Part shown: positions 57,884-64,000 of the stretch, piece by piece | How the letters are laid out: each line of letters begins with the position of its first letter | Numbering within the stretch: the stretch's first letter is position 1 | Position numbers and translations under genes: made by a program | DNA from: Azohydromonas aeria | GTDB lineage: Bacteria > Pseudomonadota > Gammaproteobacteria > Burkholderiales > Burkholderiaceae_C | DNA length: 64,000 bases | Direction of reading: 5' to 3' | Assembly (NCBI RefSeq): GCF_009760915.1 | Contig: NZ_VIDQ01000016.1 | Coordinates: 43,291 to 107,290, forward strand | Notes under the pieces: model-generated | What the model was told of the DNA's origin: nothing | What the model saw: only the letters and a program-made list of their open reading frames with translations | The model's database searches: none

Positions 57884-59614
57884 ATGACGCTTGCTTTCTC
57901 GTACATCCGCTTCTCCACCCCTGAACAAGCCAAGGGTCGATCACAAGCACGTCAGATCGAAGCCTGTGAGCAGTACTGCCGAGAGCATGGGTTGCAGCTT
58001 GCAATGGGCCGGGAATACACGTTCCTTGACGCGGGCCGGTCAGCCTACAAAGGCGAGCACCTTGACGCTAAGGGAGAGCTTGCGCGGTTCCTTGCGCTGG
58101 TGGACGAAGGGCAGATCGAACGGGGTTCAACACTCATTGTTGAGTCGCTGGACCGACTGAGCAGACAGGACGTATGGACAGCCGTTTCACTGCTGGTGCA
58201 GTTGCTGAACAAAGGCATCCGCGTTGTTACGCTGGCGGATCGGCGGGAGTACACGGACCCCAAGGATGAACAAAGCCTGATCCTGAGCATCTTCATCCTC
58301 TCCCGTGCCCATGAGGAAAGCAGCACCAAGGCCAAGCGGCTGACGGATGCCTTCAGCAAGAAGCGCGAACTTGCCAAGACCGATAAGAAGCCGATGGGGC
58401 AGGTCTGTCCGATGTGGCTGAAGCTGACGGACGATGGCACGGGCTATGAGCCAATCCCGGAGCGGGTGGAAGCTGTGCGCCGTGCCTTTGAGCTTGTGAT
58501 TGCTGGGTACGGGAAGCACACGGTTGCCCGGATGCTCAATGCCGAAGGAGTGCCGACATTCAAGAGCGTCAAGGGCTGGGGCAGCAGCACTGTGAGCCAT
58601 GTTGTGACCAATCGGGCTGTGCTGGGCGAGTGGCAGCCGTTCTCACGGACACTGGACCCTGCCCGGAAGAAACGCCAGCCGATAGGCGAGCCAATCAAAG
58701 GCTACTTCCCGGCTGTAGTGTCGGAAGCCGTCTTTTACGAGGCTCAAGCTGCCGTGGCTGGCAGGCGTGTGTCACAGGCAACGAAGCAAAGCGTGAAATT
58801 CAACGTCTGGCAGGGCATCGGGAAGTGCATTCACTGCGGCAGTGCGATGCACATGGTCAACAAAGGCAAGCCACCCAAGGGCACAACTTACATTGAATGC
58901 TCCATCGGTCGAAAAGGGCTGTGCGAGTCTCACAGGCTAATTCGGCTGGATCACTCCGAAGCGGTATTCCGGTTGATGCTGGCGCGTCTGGATTCAATGG
59001 CGTTGGTGAAGGATTCAGGCGCCAAGTTGGCTCGGGAACTAAAAGCGACGGAAGGCAGGTTGCTGGAGCAGCAAGAAGCACTGGCGGGATACATGGAAAT
59101 GGCCCGGAACCGGCAGTCGAAGGCTGTAGCAGCACTAATGTTTGAGGCCGAAGACAAGATTGCCGAATTGGAAAGAGAGCAGGAGCGGCTACGGGGTGAA
59201 CTTGCAGCGGAAGACGCCATCGGGTTCGATACTTTCATGCAGCGTCTCGACCTTGAGACTTACGAAGGCCGATACCGGGCCAATTCGTTGCTGAAGCGAC
59301 TCAATGTGCTGGTGTTCGCAGGTAGGGAAGGCTTTATGGTCAGCGAGGCAGGCCGAATGCTGTTTGGTGTTGCGTACCAAAACGGAAAAGCGGGCTACCG
59401 AGAGTTAAGCCTGTGGCCCAAGAATCGTCAATTGCCCGATGAGCGTTTGCATGTGGCTGCGCTAAAAGTTTTGATGAAGGCTGGCCCCGTGCACTTCGTC
59501 GCACCGCTGGAAGCTGGAAGGGCTGCTTACGCCCTTGAGGAAGAGAGGGCGCAGGAGTGGTATGACTCACTTCCAGACGAGGGCCAAAGTGAACCGTTCT
59601 ATCACCATTCCTGA
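57884..59614 (+). CDS. Large serine recombinase (integrase)
   Basis: A 576-aa large serine recombinase. The catalytic domain starts immediately with YIRFS (Ser11 nucleophile) and includes ESLDRLSRQDVWTAVSLLVQLLNKGIRVVTL. The recombinase domain follows (GYEPIPERVEAVRRAFELVIAGYGKHTVARMLNAEGVPT). A zinc-ribbon (CIHCGSAMHMVN..C..C) sits near residue 310 and a coiled-coil is at about 380-445. The ATG at 57884 lies 16 bases from the arfB junction and lacks a clear ribosome-binding site. The gene overlaps the next one by 53 bases. Position and type make it the integrase of the island. Confidence 0.92.
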   Translation: MTLAFSYIRFSTPEQAKGRSQARQIEACEQYCREHGLQLAMGREYTFLDAGRSAYKGEHLDAKGELARFLALVDEGQIERGSTLIVESLDRLSRQDVWTAVSLLVQLLNKGIRVVTLADRREYTDPKDEQSLILSIFILSRAHEESSTKAKRLTDAFSKKRELAKTDKKPMGQVCPMWLKLTDDGTGYEPIPERVEAVRRAFELVIAGYGKHTVARMLNAEGVPTFKSVKGWGSSTVSHVVTNRAVLGEWQPFSRTLDPARKKRQPIGEPIKGYFPAVVSEAVFYEAQAAVAGRRVSQATKQSVKFNVWQGIGKCIHCGSAMHMVNKGKPPKGTTYIECSIGRKGLCESHRLIRLDHSEAVFRLMLARLDSMALVKDSGAKLARELKATEGRLLEQQEALAGYMEMARNRQSKAVAALMFEAEDKIAELEREQERLRGELAAEDAIGFDTFMQRLDLETYEGRYRANSLLKRLNVLVFAGREGFMVSEAGRMLFGVAYQNGKAGYRELSLWPKNRQLPDERLHVAALKVLMKAGPVHFVAPLEAGRAAYALEEERAQEWYDSLPDEGQSEPFYHHS

Positions 59615-59993
59615 ACACGAGATTGAGTTCAGCGCCATCCGTGCTCAAGGGCCGGGAGGGCAGAACGTCAATAAAGTTTCGAACGCCGTCCACCTGCGCT
59701 TTGACATTCGGGTTTCTTCGCTACCGCAGGAGGTGAAGGACAGGCTTCTTGCCCTGCCGGATCAGCGTGTGACCAAGGAAGGCATCATCGTCATCAAGGC
59801 ACAGACCGCACGTAGTCAGGAAAAGAATAAAGCGGAAGCCTTGGCACGGCTGGAAGAAATGGTGGCCCAAGCATCGCATACACCGCGAGTGCGGCGAACA
59901 ACTAAGCCGACACATGCTGCAAAGCAACGTCGCCTGAAAAGCAAGACGCTGCGTTCTGAGGTTAAGGCTGGGAGGAATAAAGTAGTTGAGTGA
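59562..59993 (+). CDS. arfB: Element-borne ArfB (alternative ribosome-rescue factor)
   Basis: A complete 143-aa ArfB/YaeJ. The N-terminal VNRSITIPEHEIEFSAIRAQGPGGQNVNKVS has the catalytic GGQ at residues 32-34. It is followed by NAVHLRFDIRVSSLP, EGIIVIKAQTARSQEKN and a basic C-terminal tail (RRTTKPTHAAKQRRLKSK) that enters the mRNA channel. The ATG at 59562 has AGGAGTGG upstream and lies inside the recombinase gene's 3' end. It is diverged from the host remnant at DNA level (for example AATAAAGTTTCG against AACAAGGTCTCC). It probably replaces the activity lost by insertion. Confidence 0.92.
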   Translation: MTHFQTRAKVNRSITIPEHEIEFSAIRAQGPGGQNVNKVSNAVHLRFDIRVSSLPQEVKDRLLALPDQRVTKEGIIVIKAQTARSQEKNKAEALARLEEMVAQASHTPRVRRTTKPTHAAKQRRLKSKTLRSEVKAGRNKVVE

Positions 59994-60006
59994 GAAGTTT
60001 GAGTTG

Positions 60007-60078
60007 ATGCTGCTGAAAATAAATTACGCACTCATGGTGCTCGTTGCAATTGGATGCATCACAATTGTTTGGTTGTAG
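60007..60078 (+). CDS. Possible 23-aa hydrophobic microprotein
   Basis: A short ORF (MLLKINYALMVLVAIGCITI, then VWL) with one basic residue at the start and one continuous hydrophobic stretch, the size of a membrane-inserted peptide. It lies 13 bases after the island arfB and 30 bases before the 477-aa gene, on the same strand. The ribosome-binding site is weak. It could be a leader or a small toxin-like peptide, or chance. Confidence 0.3.
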   Translation: MLLKINYALMVLVAIGCITIVWL

Positions 60079-60107
60079 TATGGCTGCGTGCAGCTTAACT
60101 GAAAGTC

Positions 60108-61541
60108 ATGGGGCTTTTTATGAGTAAAGAATCGGAGATTGTAAAAGGTGGTTTGTCGGAGGCGCGTACAACTGTCTTAATTGTTGGGGATTTTACGCAC
60201 GAGGGTTTAACTGCAAAAATCCAGGGACTTGGTTTTGATGTTGTAAAGAAGCACCTTCGATCAAGTCCTGCAAACTGGCTTAGAATTGTCGAAATTGCAA
60301 ATACTTTGCAGGCAGAAGGCCGCTTGGCGGTCATATTTGCGTACCTTCCTACTCCTAGCCTTCTTCATCTGGTTCATAGTCAATATGATGAAGTTAGGGG
60401 TGCGCTAATTGACTGCTTTGAGAAAGCAGGCGCGTTATTGTTTGTTCACGAGGATAATTTCACCGGAAAGATTGAGCCTGCGCCGTGGGAGATAACTGAA
60501 CTCGATGAGGAAACAATGGAGCGCCTTGACATGCCTTGGCCGACTGATACGGCGGCTTCAAGCTTTGTCTATACGCGCGAGCGTTGGTTGGAGGATAATG
60601 CTGGTTGCATAACAAAGGCATTGGATTTTCTTAATGAATTACAGCGGAGGAAGCTTGCATTAGTGCCTTTCCGCAAGCGGAGTGATGTAACTCTTAGAAT
60701 GTTTGAGGCATTGGAGGATGCTCAGGCCGGCGTATTCCTGCGCTTATATGTGCCGCACGGTAGGTATCAAAGCGAGCAATTTGAAGACTTCCTTACCATG
60801 TTTTCGCGTTACTTGCGTGATGTGGAAGGGAAAGAATTTTCAATCGATGCAAATCGAACGTTAAGAGGAACTACGTACATTTTCAAAGGTCGAGGTGATG
60901 TGGTAAATGTAGAGGAACTGCAAGAAGCTGCAAATCGATTTGATCGCTTCCTTGCTTTATCCGAGTCTGATCCACATGCCGCAACCAAGATGTTGGAGCA
61001 GGCTGGTATTAGCAGTACAGAGGCTGCGTTCGCTGTATCGAAGTATGCGCGTGGTTTGCGTCGCCTTAATATGGAGGTAAGGCATGAATTTCAGCGTCGT
61101 CGTCTAGTGTTGAACCAGAATCTTGAGTCCGAATTGCTGGACGCTAAGGAGGCGGTGCTGCTGCCTATGCCTATGGAGAAGGCGCCATCTTCGCTTTTTG
61201 CGGTTGTGGGGAATACGGCGCCAGTGACTATCAATATTGAAGGCTCTACTTTATCGGGCGTCCTTGTGCAGGCGATAAATGGAAATGTTAACTATACTGT
61301 TGAAGATAAAAGAATTATTGGTCTAATTGAGGAGATAGGTGATAAGGTCGAGGCGCTTCGTCTTCGTTCAGAACTTGACCGGTTGAAAGATAAGGCAACG
61401 CAACCAGAAGAGAGACGTACGGCTGTTCAAAAGCTGAAGTCGTTTCTCTATGGGGCGGCGAAGTATGCAGGCGCAAAGATTGACGAGGTGGGAACGGAAT
61501 TATTGATTAAATACTTGGAGCAAATAATAGGCGGTGGTTAA
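60108..61541 (+). CDS. Unknown 477-aa island protein, possible defence effector
   Basis: No family recognised. The N-terminal ~130 residues look like an alpha/beta fold (TVLIVGDFTHEGLTAKIQ, LAVIFAYLPTP, GALLFVHEDNF). A central region (~210-300) holds LRLYVPHGRYQSEQFEDFLTMFSRYLRDVEG. Around residue 370 a beta segment (APVTINIEGSTLSGVLVQAI) precedes a C-terminal helical part (EERRTAVQKLKSFLYGAAKYAGAKIDEVGTELLIKYLEQII). That C-terminal layout, beta linker then amphipathic helix, recalls AbiTii-like abortive-infection proteins, as an impression only. The start may be the ATG at 60120. Base composition is low in GC. Confidence 0.6.
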   Translation: MGLFMSKESEIVKGGLSEARTTVLIVGDFTHEGLTAKIQGLGFDVVKKHLRSSPANWLRIVEIANTLQAEGRLAVIFAYLPTPSLLHLVHSQYDEVRGALIDCFEKAGALLFVHEDNFTGKIEPAPWEITELDEETMERLDMPWPTDTAASSFVYTRERWLEDNAGCITKALDFLNELQRRKLALVPFRKRSDVTLRMFEALEDAQAGVFLRLYVPHGRYQSEQFEDFLTMFSRYLRDVEGKEFSIDANRTLRGTTYIFKGRGDVVNVEELQEAANRFDRFLALSESDPHAATKMLEQAGISSTEAAFAVSKYARGLRRLNMEVRHEFQRRRLVLNQNLESELLDAKEAVLLPMPMEKAPSSLFAVVGNTAPVTINIEGSTLSGVLVQAINGNVNYTVEDKRIIGLIEEIGDKVEALRLRSELDRLKDKATQPEERRTAVQKLKSFLYGAAKYAGAKIDEVGTELLIKYLEQIIGGG

Positions 61542-61852
61542 TCGGCTTGCTCTTTGTGGCGGTCGCGTGAATTGAATGGCAATAATAATTGATGCTGCCT
61601 GTTTTGCTTCAAAGCCGTGTGAGGTGAATCGGTGCTGCAGCCTTTGCCAGCATCATGTTTAATACTGCTCCGCCAAATGCGAGCCAACTTATTGATCTTT
61701 AAGAAAAAATCCTTGTCCAAAACGTTTGAAAATACTCCTAAATCAATGCGATACCTGTCTACATGGCGAAGTAGTGTTAATGAGATTTGGTAAGCAATAT
61801 ATGAATCAAGAGGATTGAGTATTCCTTGTGGCAGAGGAATCGGTTTGGTCAT
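61538..61852 (-). CDS. Hypothetical 104-aa protein
   Basis: A possible gene starting at the ATG at 61852 and ending in the last bases of the converging 477-aa gene. The protein has a basic, His-rich C-terminus (LLPFNSRDRHKEQAD) and no recognisable domain. It overlaps the 3' end of the preceding minus-strand gene by 47 bases in another frame. An in-frame TTG at 61882 is an alternative start. Reality uncertain. Confidence 0.4.
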   Translation of the reverse strand: MTKPIPLPQGILNPLDSYIAYQISLTLLRHVDRYRIDLGVFSNVLDKDFFLKINKLARIWRSSIKHDAGKGCSTDSPHTALKQNRQHQLLLPFNSRDRHKEQAD

Positions 61853-62276
61853 CCTTTTTGGTGGGTTGATCGCTTTTTCCAAGGAGGTAGCCTACTATAG
61901 TGCCGAGCAATCCCATAACCGGGGCAATCTGCTTATCATCGTAGCCGGCAACCACAAGAAATAACGCCGCAACAATGATTAGCAATGTTCCAAATACCCT
62001 AAGGGTCGGCTCAGCACCATTTCCCCATCGAATCATTGCTGCGGCAAGCGTGCAAATAAGCAAGCCAAACACCAATACAGATGCACTCATTGTCATCGCA
62101 TTGGTATTGGACCACCAACTAGCAGAGTTCGCCTGTGCCTGTACGGCACTCGCCATTTGGCTTACATTTGCGCTTGCTGCAGTTGTGTGCGCGCTTGCAG
62201 AGGCGGCTTTTTGGGTTGTATTGGCAACATTGGCCCTTAATGCCGCCAACGCTGCGTCACTTTGAGCGTCCGCCAT
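61806..62276 (-). CDS. Island membrane protein of unknown function
   Basis: A 156-aa protein. The first ~50 residues are Ala/Ser/Thr-rich and helical (AALAALRANVANTTQKAASASAHT). Two membrane segments follow (about 64-84 and 94-112), then a third shorter hydrophobic stretch (APVMGLLGTIVGYLLG) and a polar tail. The ATG at 62276 follows the previous stop codon directly (TGAATG) with GAGGAAATGA as ribosome-binding site, so it is translationally coupled to the exported protein upstream. Function unknown. Confidence 0.65.
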   Translation of the reverse strand: MADAQSDAALAALRANVANTTQKAASASAHTTAASANVSQMASAVQAQANSASWWSNTNAMTMSASVLVFGLLICTLAAAMIRWGNGAEPTLRVFGTLLIIVAALFLVVAGYDDKQIAPVMGLLGTIVGYLLGKSDQPTKKDDQTDSSATRNTQSS

Positions 62277-62642
62277 TCATTTCCTCTTTTCCAATCTTGA
62301 AATTCTTTGCTCCAACGCAGCTATAAGTTCCTGTTGTTGTTTGACAAGAGTTTTCAGTTCGCCATTTTCTTTTTCAAGCGCAGAATAATAGTCTAATCTC
62401 CCCAAGGCAATATCAATGCCTCCCGTCTTTTCAATGGCATTGCTTGGAATGTTGCCGAGAAGTGGTGACGGTGGCTTGGGCGAACTCGAACCAATACCAA
62501 CTGATGCGTGTCCTGGAATGCTGAGTGGAGGACTTTGAGAGAGGTTTGGCCCCGCGCCTCCTATCTGCGCCATAGCTTGATCAAATGGATATGCGCACAA
62601 AAGTGAAGCTATGGCCGCAGTGGTTGCCATAGTTTTTTTCAT
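62277..62642 (-). CDS. Exported coiled-coil protein of unknown function
   Basis: A 121-aa protein with a signal peptide (MKKTMATTAAIASLLCAY..QAMA, cleavage about residue 26), a Pro/Ser/Gly-rich middle, and a C-terminal coiled coil of about 35 residues (YYSALEKENGELKTLVKQQ onward). The ATG at 62642 has GGAGGTGCATC upstream. It forms a two-gene unit with the membrane protein downstream and may act with it at the envelope. Confidence 0.65.
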   Translation of the reverse strand: MKKTMATTAAIASLLCAYPFDQAMAQIGGAGPNLSQSPPLSIPGHASVGIGSSSPKPPSPLLGNIPSNAIEKTGGIDIALGRLDYYSALEKENGELKTLVKQQQELIAALEQRISRLEKRK

Positions 62643-62836
62643 GATGCACCTCCAGATGGATCGCATTGACTCTTGAGAGCGTATTCAAAACGTACTGGCA
62701 GGGCAATTAGGCAAAGGTCATGTGTTCAGAAACGTCCGTTTGTGGGCATGGTCCGGGCAACTGTTCAAAAAATAGGTGGACAGCATTGTGAACAGGCATC
62801 ACAATACGAACACCGTTTACGAACACTTTGCCTGCC
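62643..62836 (+). promoter_or_regulatory. Possible res-like region upstream of the resolvase gene
   Basis: A gene-free stretch between divergent genes. ACGAACAC occurs twice in direct order, at 62806-62813 and 62819-62826, separated by CGTTT and ending ten bases before the resolvase ATG. GTTCA/GAACA elements recur upstream (TGTTCAGAA at 62719, TGTTCAAAA at 62762, GTGAACAG at 62788). These could be recombinase-binding subsites and an autoregulatory operator. Confidence 0.4.
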
Positions 62837-63415
62837 ATGTCCCGTACCTTCTGCTACTGCCGCGTAAGCACCGAGAACCAGACCACGGACAACCAAGTCA
62901 AGGAAATCCGGGAAGCGGGCTTTGCCATCGAACCGCACCGGATCGTCTGTGAGACTGTCTCGGGCAGTCAGGCAGCGGCCAAGCGTCCGGGCTTCAAGAA
63001 GCTGGTTGAGAAGCTGGAGCCGGGTGATGTGCTGGTGGTGACGAAGTTGGACCGACTCGGCAGAAGTGCTCTTGATGTGCGGGCCACGGTGGACATGCTG
63101 GCCGCGAACAAGGTCCGGGTTCACTGCCTTGCGCTGGGTGGCGTTGACCTGACCAGTGCTGCCGGGAAGATGACGATGCAAGTCATCGCGGCTGTGGCGG
63201 AATTTGAGCTTGATCTACTCAAGGAACGCACCAAGGCCGGACTTGATCGGGCCAAGGCTGAGGGCAAGAAGCTGGGGCGCCGTTCCAGCTTGAGTGAGGG
63301 CGACATTGCCGAAGTTCGCACGCTCATCAAGCAACCCGGACAGACTGTTTCAGGACTGGCGAAGAAGTACGAAGTCAGCCGGGCAACGATCCTGCGGGCT
63401 GCTGGTCAGCTTTGA
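62837..63415 (+). CDS. Resolvase/invertase-type serine recombinase
   Basis: A 192-aa small serine recombinase. The catalytic motif YCRVS (Ser11) leads, followed by GDVLVVTKLDRLGRSALDVRATVDML and VIAAVAEFELDLLKERTKAGLDRAKAEGKKLGRR. The C-terminal helix-turn-helix is TVSGLAKKYEVSRATILRAAG. The ATG at 62837 is preferred over a TTG at 62828. Such enzymes resolve dimers or invert segments. Here it is a second serine recombinase in the same island. Its GC is closer to the backbone than that of the neighbouring genes. Confidence 0.9.
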   Translation: MSRTFCYCRVSTENQTTDNQVKEIREAGFAIEPHRIVCETVSGSQAAAKRPGFKKLVEKLEPGDVLVVTKLDRLGRSALDVRATVDMLAANKVRVHCLALGGVDLTSAAGKMTMQVIAAVAEFELDLLKERTKAGLDRAKAEGKKLGRRSSLSEGDIAEVRTLIKQPGQTVSGLAKKYEVSRATILRAAGQL

Positions 63416-63933
63416 AGGGCCGGGCTGGCGCTGGGCTTTTTCAAGGTCAGCACTGCACTGGTTTCCTTCTTGGACCCGCGTTTCAGCCGATAGCCCTGCA
63501 CCTTCAGACTCTCAATCTCAATCTCAAGAGCCTCGCTGTTCCTGCACCGGACTTCGATGCTCAAGGGCGGCTCTTGTGGCGGTTGTGGCTTGAGGAACGG
63601 GGAAACGGCGGCCAGCAGATCACGGCACCGCAGGTAGCCTTGAAGCTCGCTGCTCTTGAGCCAGAAGACACCATGCTTCTCCAAGCGGTTCACGGTCGTC
63701 ACTGTGGTTTCGGGCAGCTTGCCTTTACGTTTTCCGCGAGTCCGGAGCTTGAAGTTTTCATCGGGCAAGGTCACTACGATGGCACCCGGGTCGAGAGTCC
63801 GCTGCACGATGGCGTTGTTGACTACCGAGTTTGACCAAGACGTTTCTGCAACGTGCCATTGGTCGGAGCGTCCGTAAGCGGTCGCCCTGCGGCGTCCTTC
63901 ACCGCGGCCTTGCCATCCGAACAATGCCCTCAT
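63406..63933 (-). CDS. Hypothetical island protein
   Basis: An ORF of up to 175 aa that converges on the resolvase gene and overlaps its end by ten bases. Its middle part (RTLDPGAIVVTLPDENFKLRTRGKRKGK, VTTVNRLEKHGVFWLKSSELQGYLRCRDLL) and the C-terminal EVRCRNSEALEIEIESLKVQGYRLKRG look protein-like but match no family I know. The first ~30 residues are Arg/Gly-rich and the true start may lie further in. Confidence 0.5.
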   Translation of the reverse strand: MRALFGWQGRGEGRRRATAYGRSDQWHVAETSWSNSVVNNAIVQRTLDPGAIVVTLPDENFKLRTRGKRKGKLPETTVTTVNRLEKHGVFWLKSSELQGYLRCRDLLAAVSPFLKPQPPQEPPLSIEVRCRNSEALEIEIESLKVQGYRLKRGSKKETSAVLTLKKPSASPALQS

Positions 63934-64000
63934 CGGTAACGCATGAGGAGCGACAAGGATGGAAGCAGGCAGGCAAGTCGTCAGGCGGCGGCGGCTGGAC
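63934..64000. other. Right edge of the window, still within the island
   Basis: No gene seen. The missing 5' part of host arfB (coding for the GGQ segment) was looked for on the minus strand here and not found, so the island continues past the window. Confidence 0.5.

Larger units (their letters stand above)
57862..64000. mobile_element. Serine-recombinase genomic island integrated in arfB (left part)
   Basis: The island starts where arfB homology breaks (about 57862) and runs past the window edge. It carries, in order, a large serine recombinase, a replacement arfB, a possible microprotein, an unknown 477-aa gene, three minus-strand small genes, a resolvase-type recombinase and an unknown gene. 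Base composition drops clearly after 59.6 kb. No conjugation genes are visible, so mobility class is open. Confidence 0.85.

Noticed and set aside
57538..57933. The 131-codon minus-strand ORF as an intact ArfB-like release factor
   Set aside because: The first ~24 codons are element sequence without homology and the GGQ motif is absent, so it is a truncated gene with a chance start.

Overview
The window is GC-rich DNA from a betaproteobacterium, most likely a member of the Burkholderiales in or near the Comamonadaceae. The basis is the protein repertoire: a Bug/TTT solute receptor, an oxyR-katA-dps block, PduO-type adenosyltransferase, GTP-dependent PEP carboxykinase, paired UPF0149 proteins and high-GC codon use. 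Positions 1-57.5 kb are chromosomal backbone with a few insertions. From about 57.86 kb to the right edge the DNA is a genomic island of visibly lower GC.

Layout. 1-2.2 kb: yeaH-spoVR stress pair. 2.6-5.1 kb: small membrane gene, cobalamin adenosyltransferase, and DAHP synthase with an attenuator leader. 5.2-9.4 kb: tldD, rsmI, yraN, diaA and a BON lipoprotein, the last four in the order of the E. coli yraL-yraP region. 9.5-17 kb: amino-acid, PLP and quinone genes (GlxR-like, yggS, Bug receptor, gdhA, proC, ubiC, ubiA), with an HNH nuclease gene wedged between ubiC and ubiA. 17-22.6 kb: prfC, then dps, a 42-aa peptide, katA and oxyR. 22.6-34.8 kb: panBC, an MNT/HEPN toxin-antitoxin pair, recG, queA, cytochrome c, tgt, a REP-type doublet, a CPBP protease, rlmJ, an old yellow enzyme, an AbrB-family membrane protein and a MOSC protein. 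35-43 kb: pckG, two UPF0149 paralogues, a phosphoesterase, a universal stress protein, argP/argO and an Hsp70-like protein. 43-51.4 kb: rlpA, tRNA-Arg(CCG), a di-haem cytochrome, purU, an ECF sigma/anti-sigma pair and ilvE.

Mobile DNA. A complete-looking group II intron (about 51.41-53.88 kb) with an RT-HNH maturase sits just upstream of the ilvE ribosome-binding site, in the same orientation. Its 5' splice site is supported by an EBS1/IBS1 match. Next to it is about 450 bp of AT-richer debris. The island at the right edge begins inside the host arfB gene (alternative ribosome rescue): only the 3' part of arfB remains, and the sequence switches at a dyad into a large serine recombinase gene. 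Directly behind the recombinase, and overlapping it, the island carries a complete, diverged arfB. The rest of the visible island holds an unrecognised 477-aa protein, three small minus-strand genes (membrane and exported), a resolvase-type serine recombinase and one more unknown gene. The right end lies beyond the window.

Most notable points: (1) an integrative element that uses arfB as its target and carries its own replacement arfB; (2) an aromatic-rich leader peptide and attenuator before DAHP synthase, with a probable one-base frame disruption relative to its best ribosome-binding site; (3) the unknown cargo of the island.
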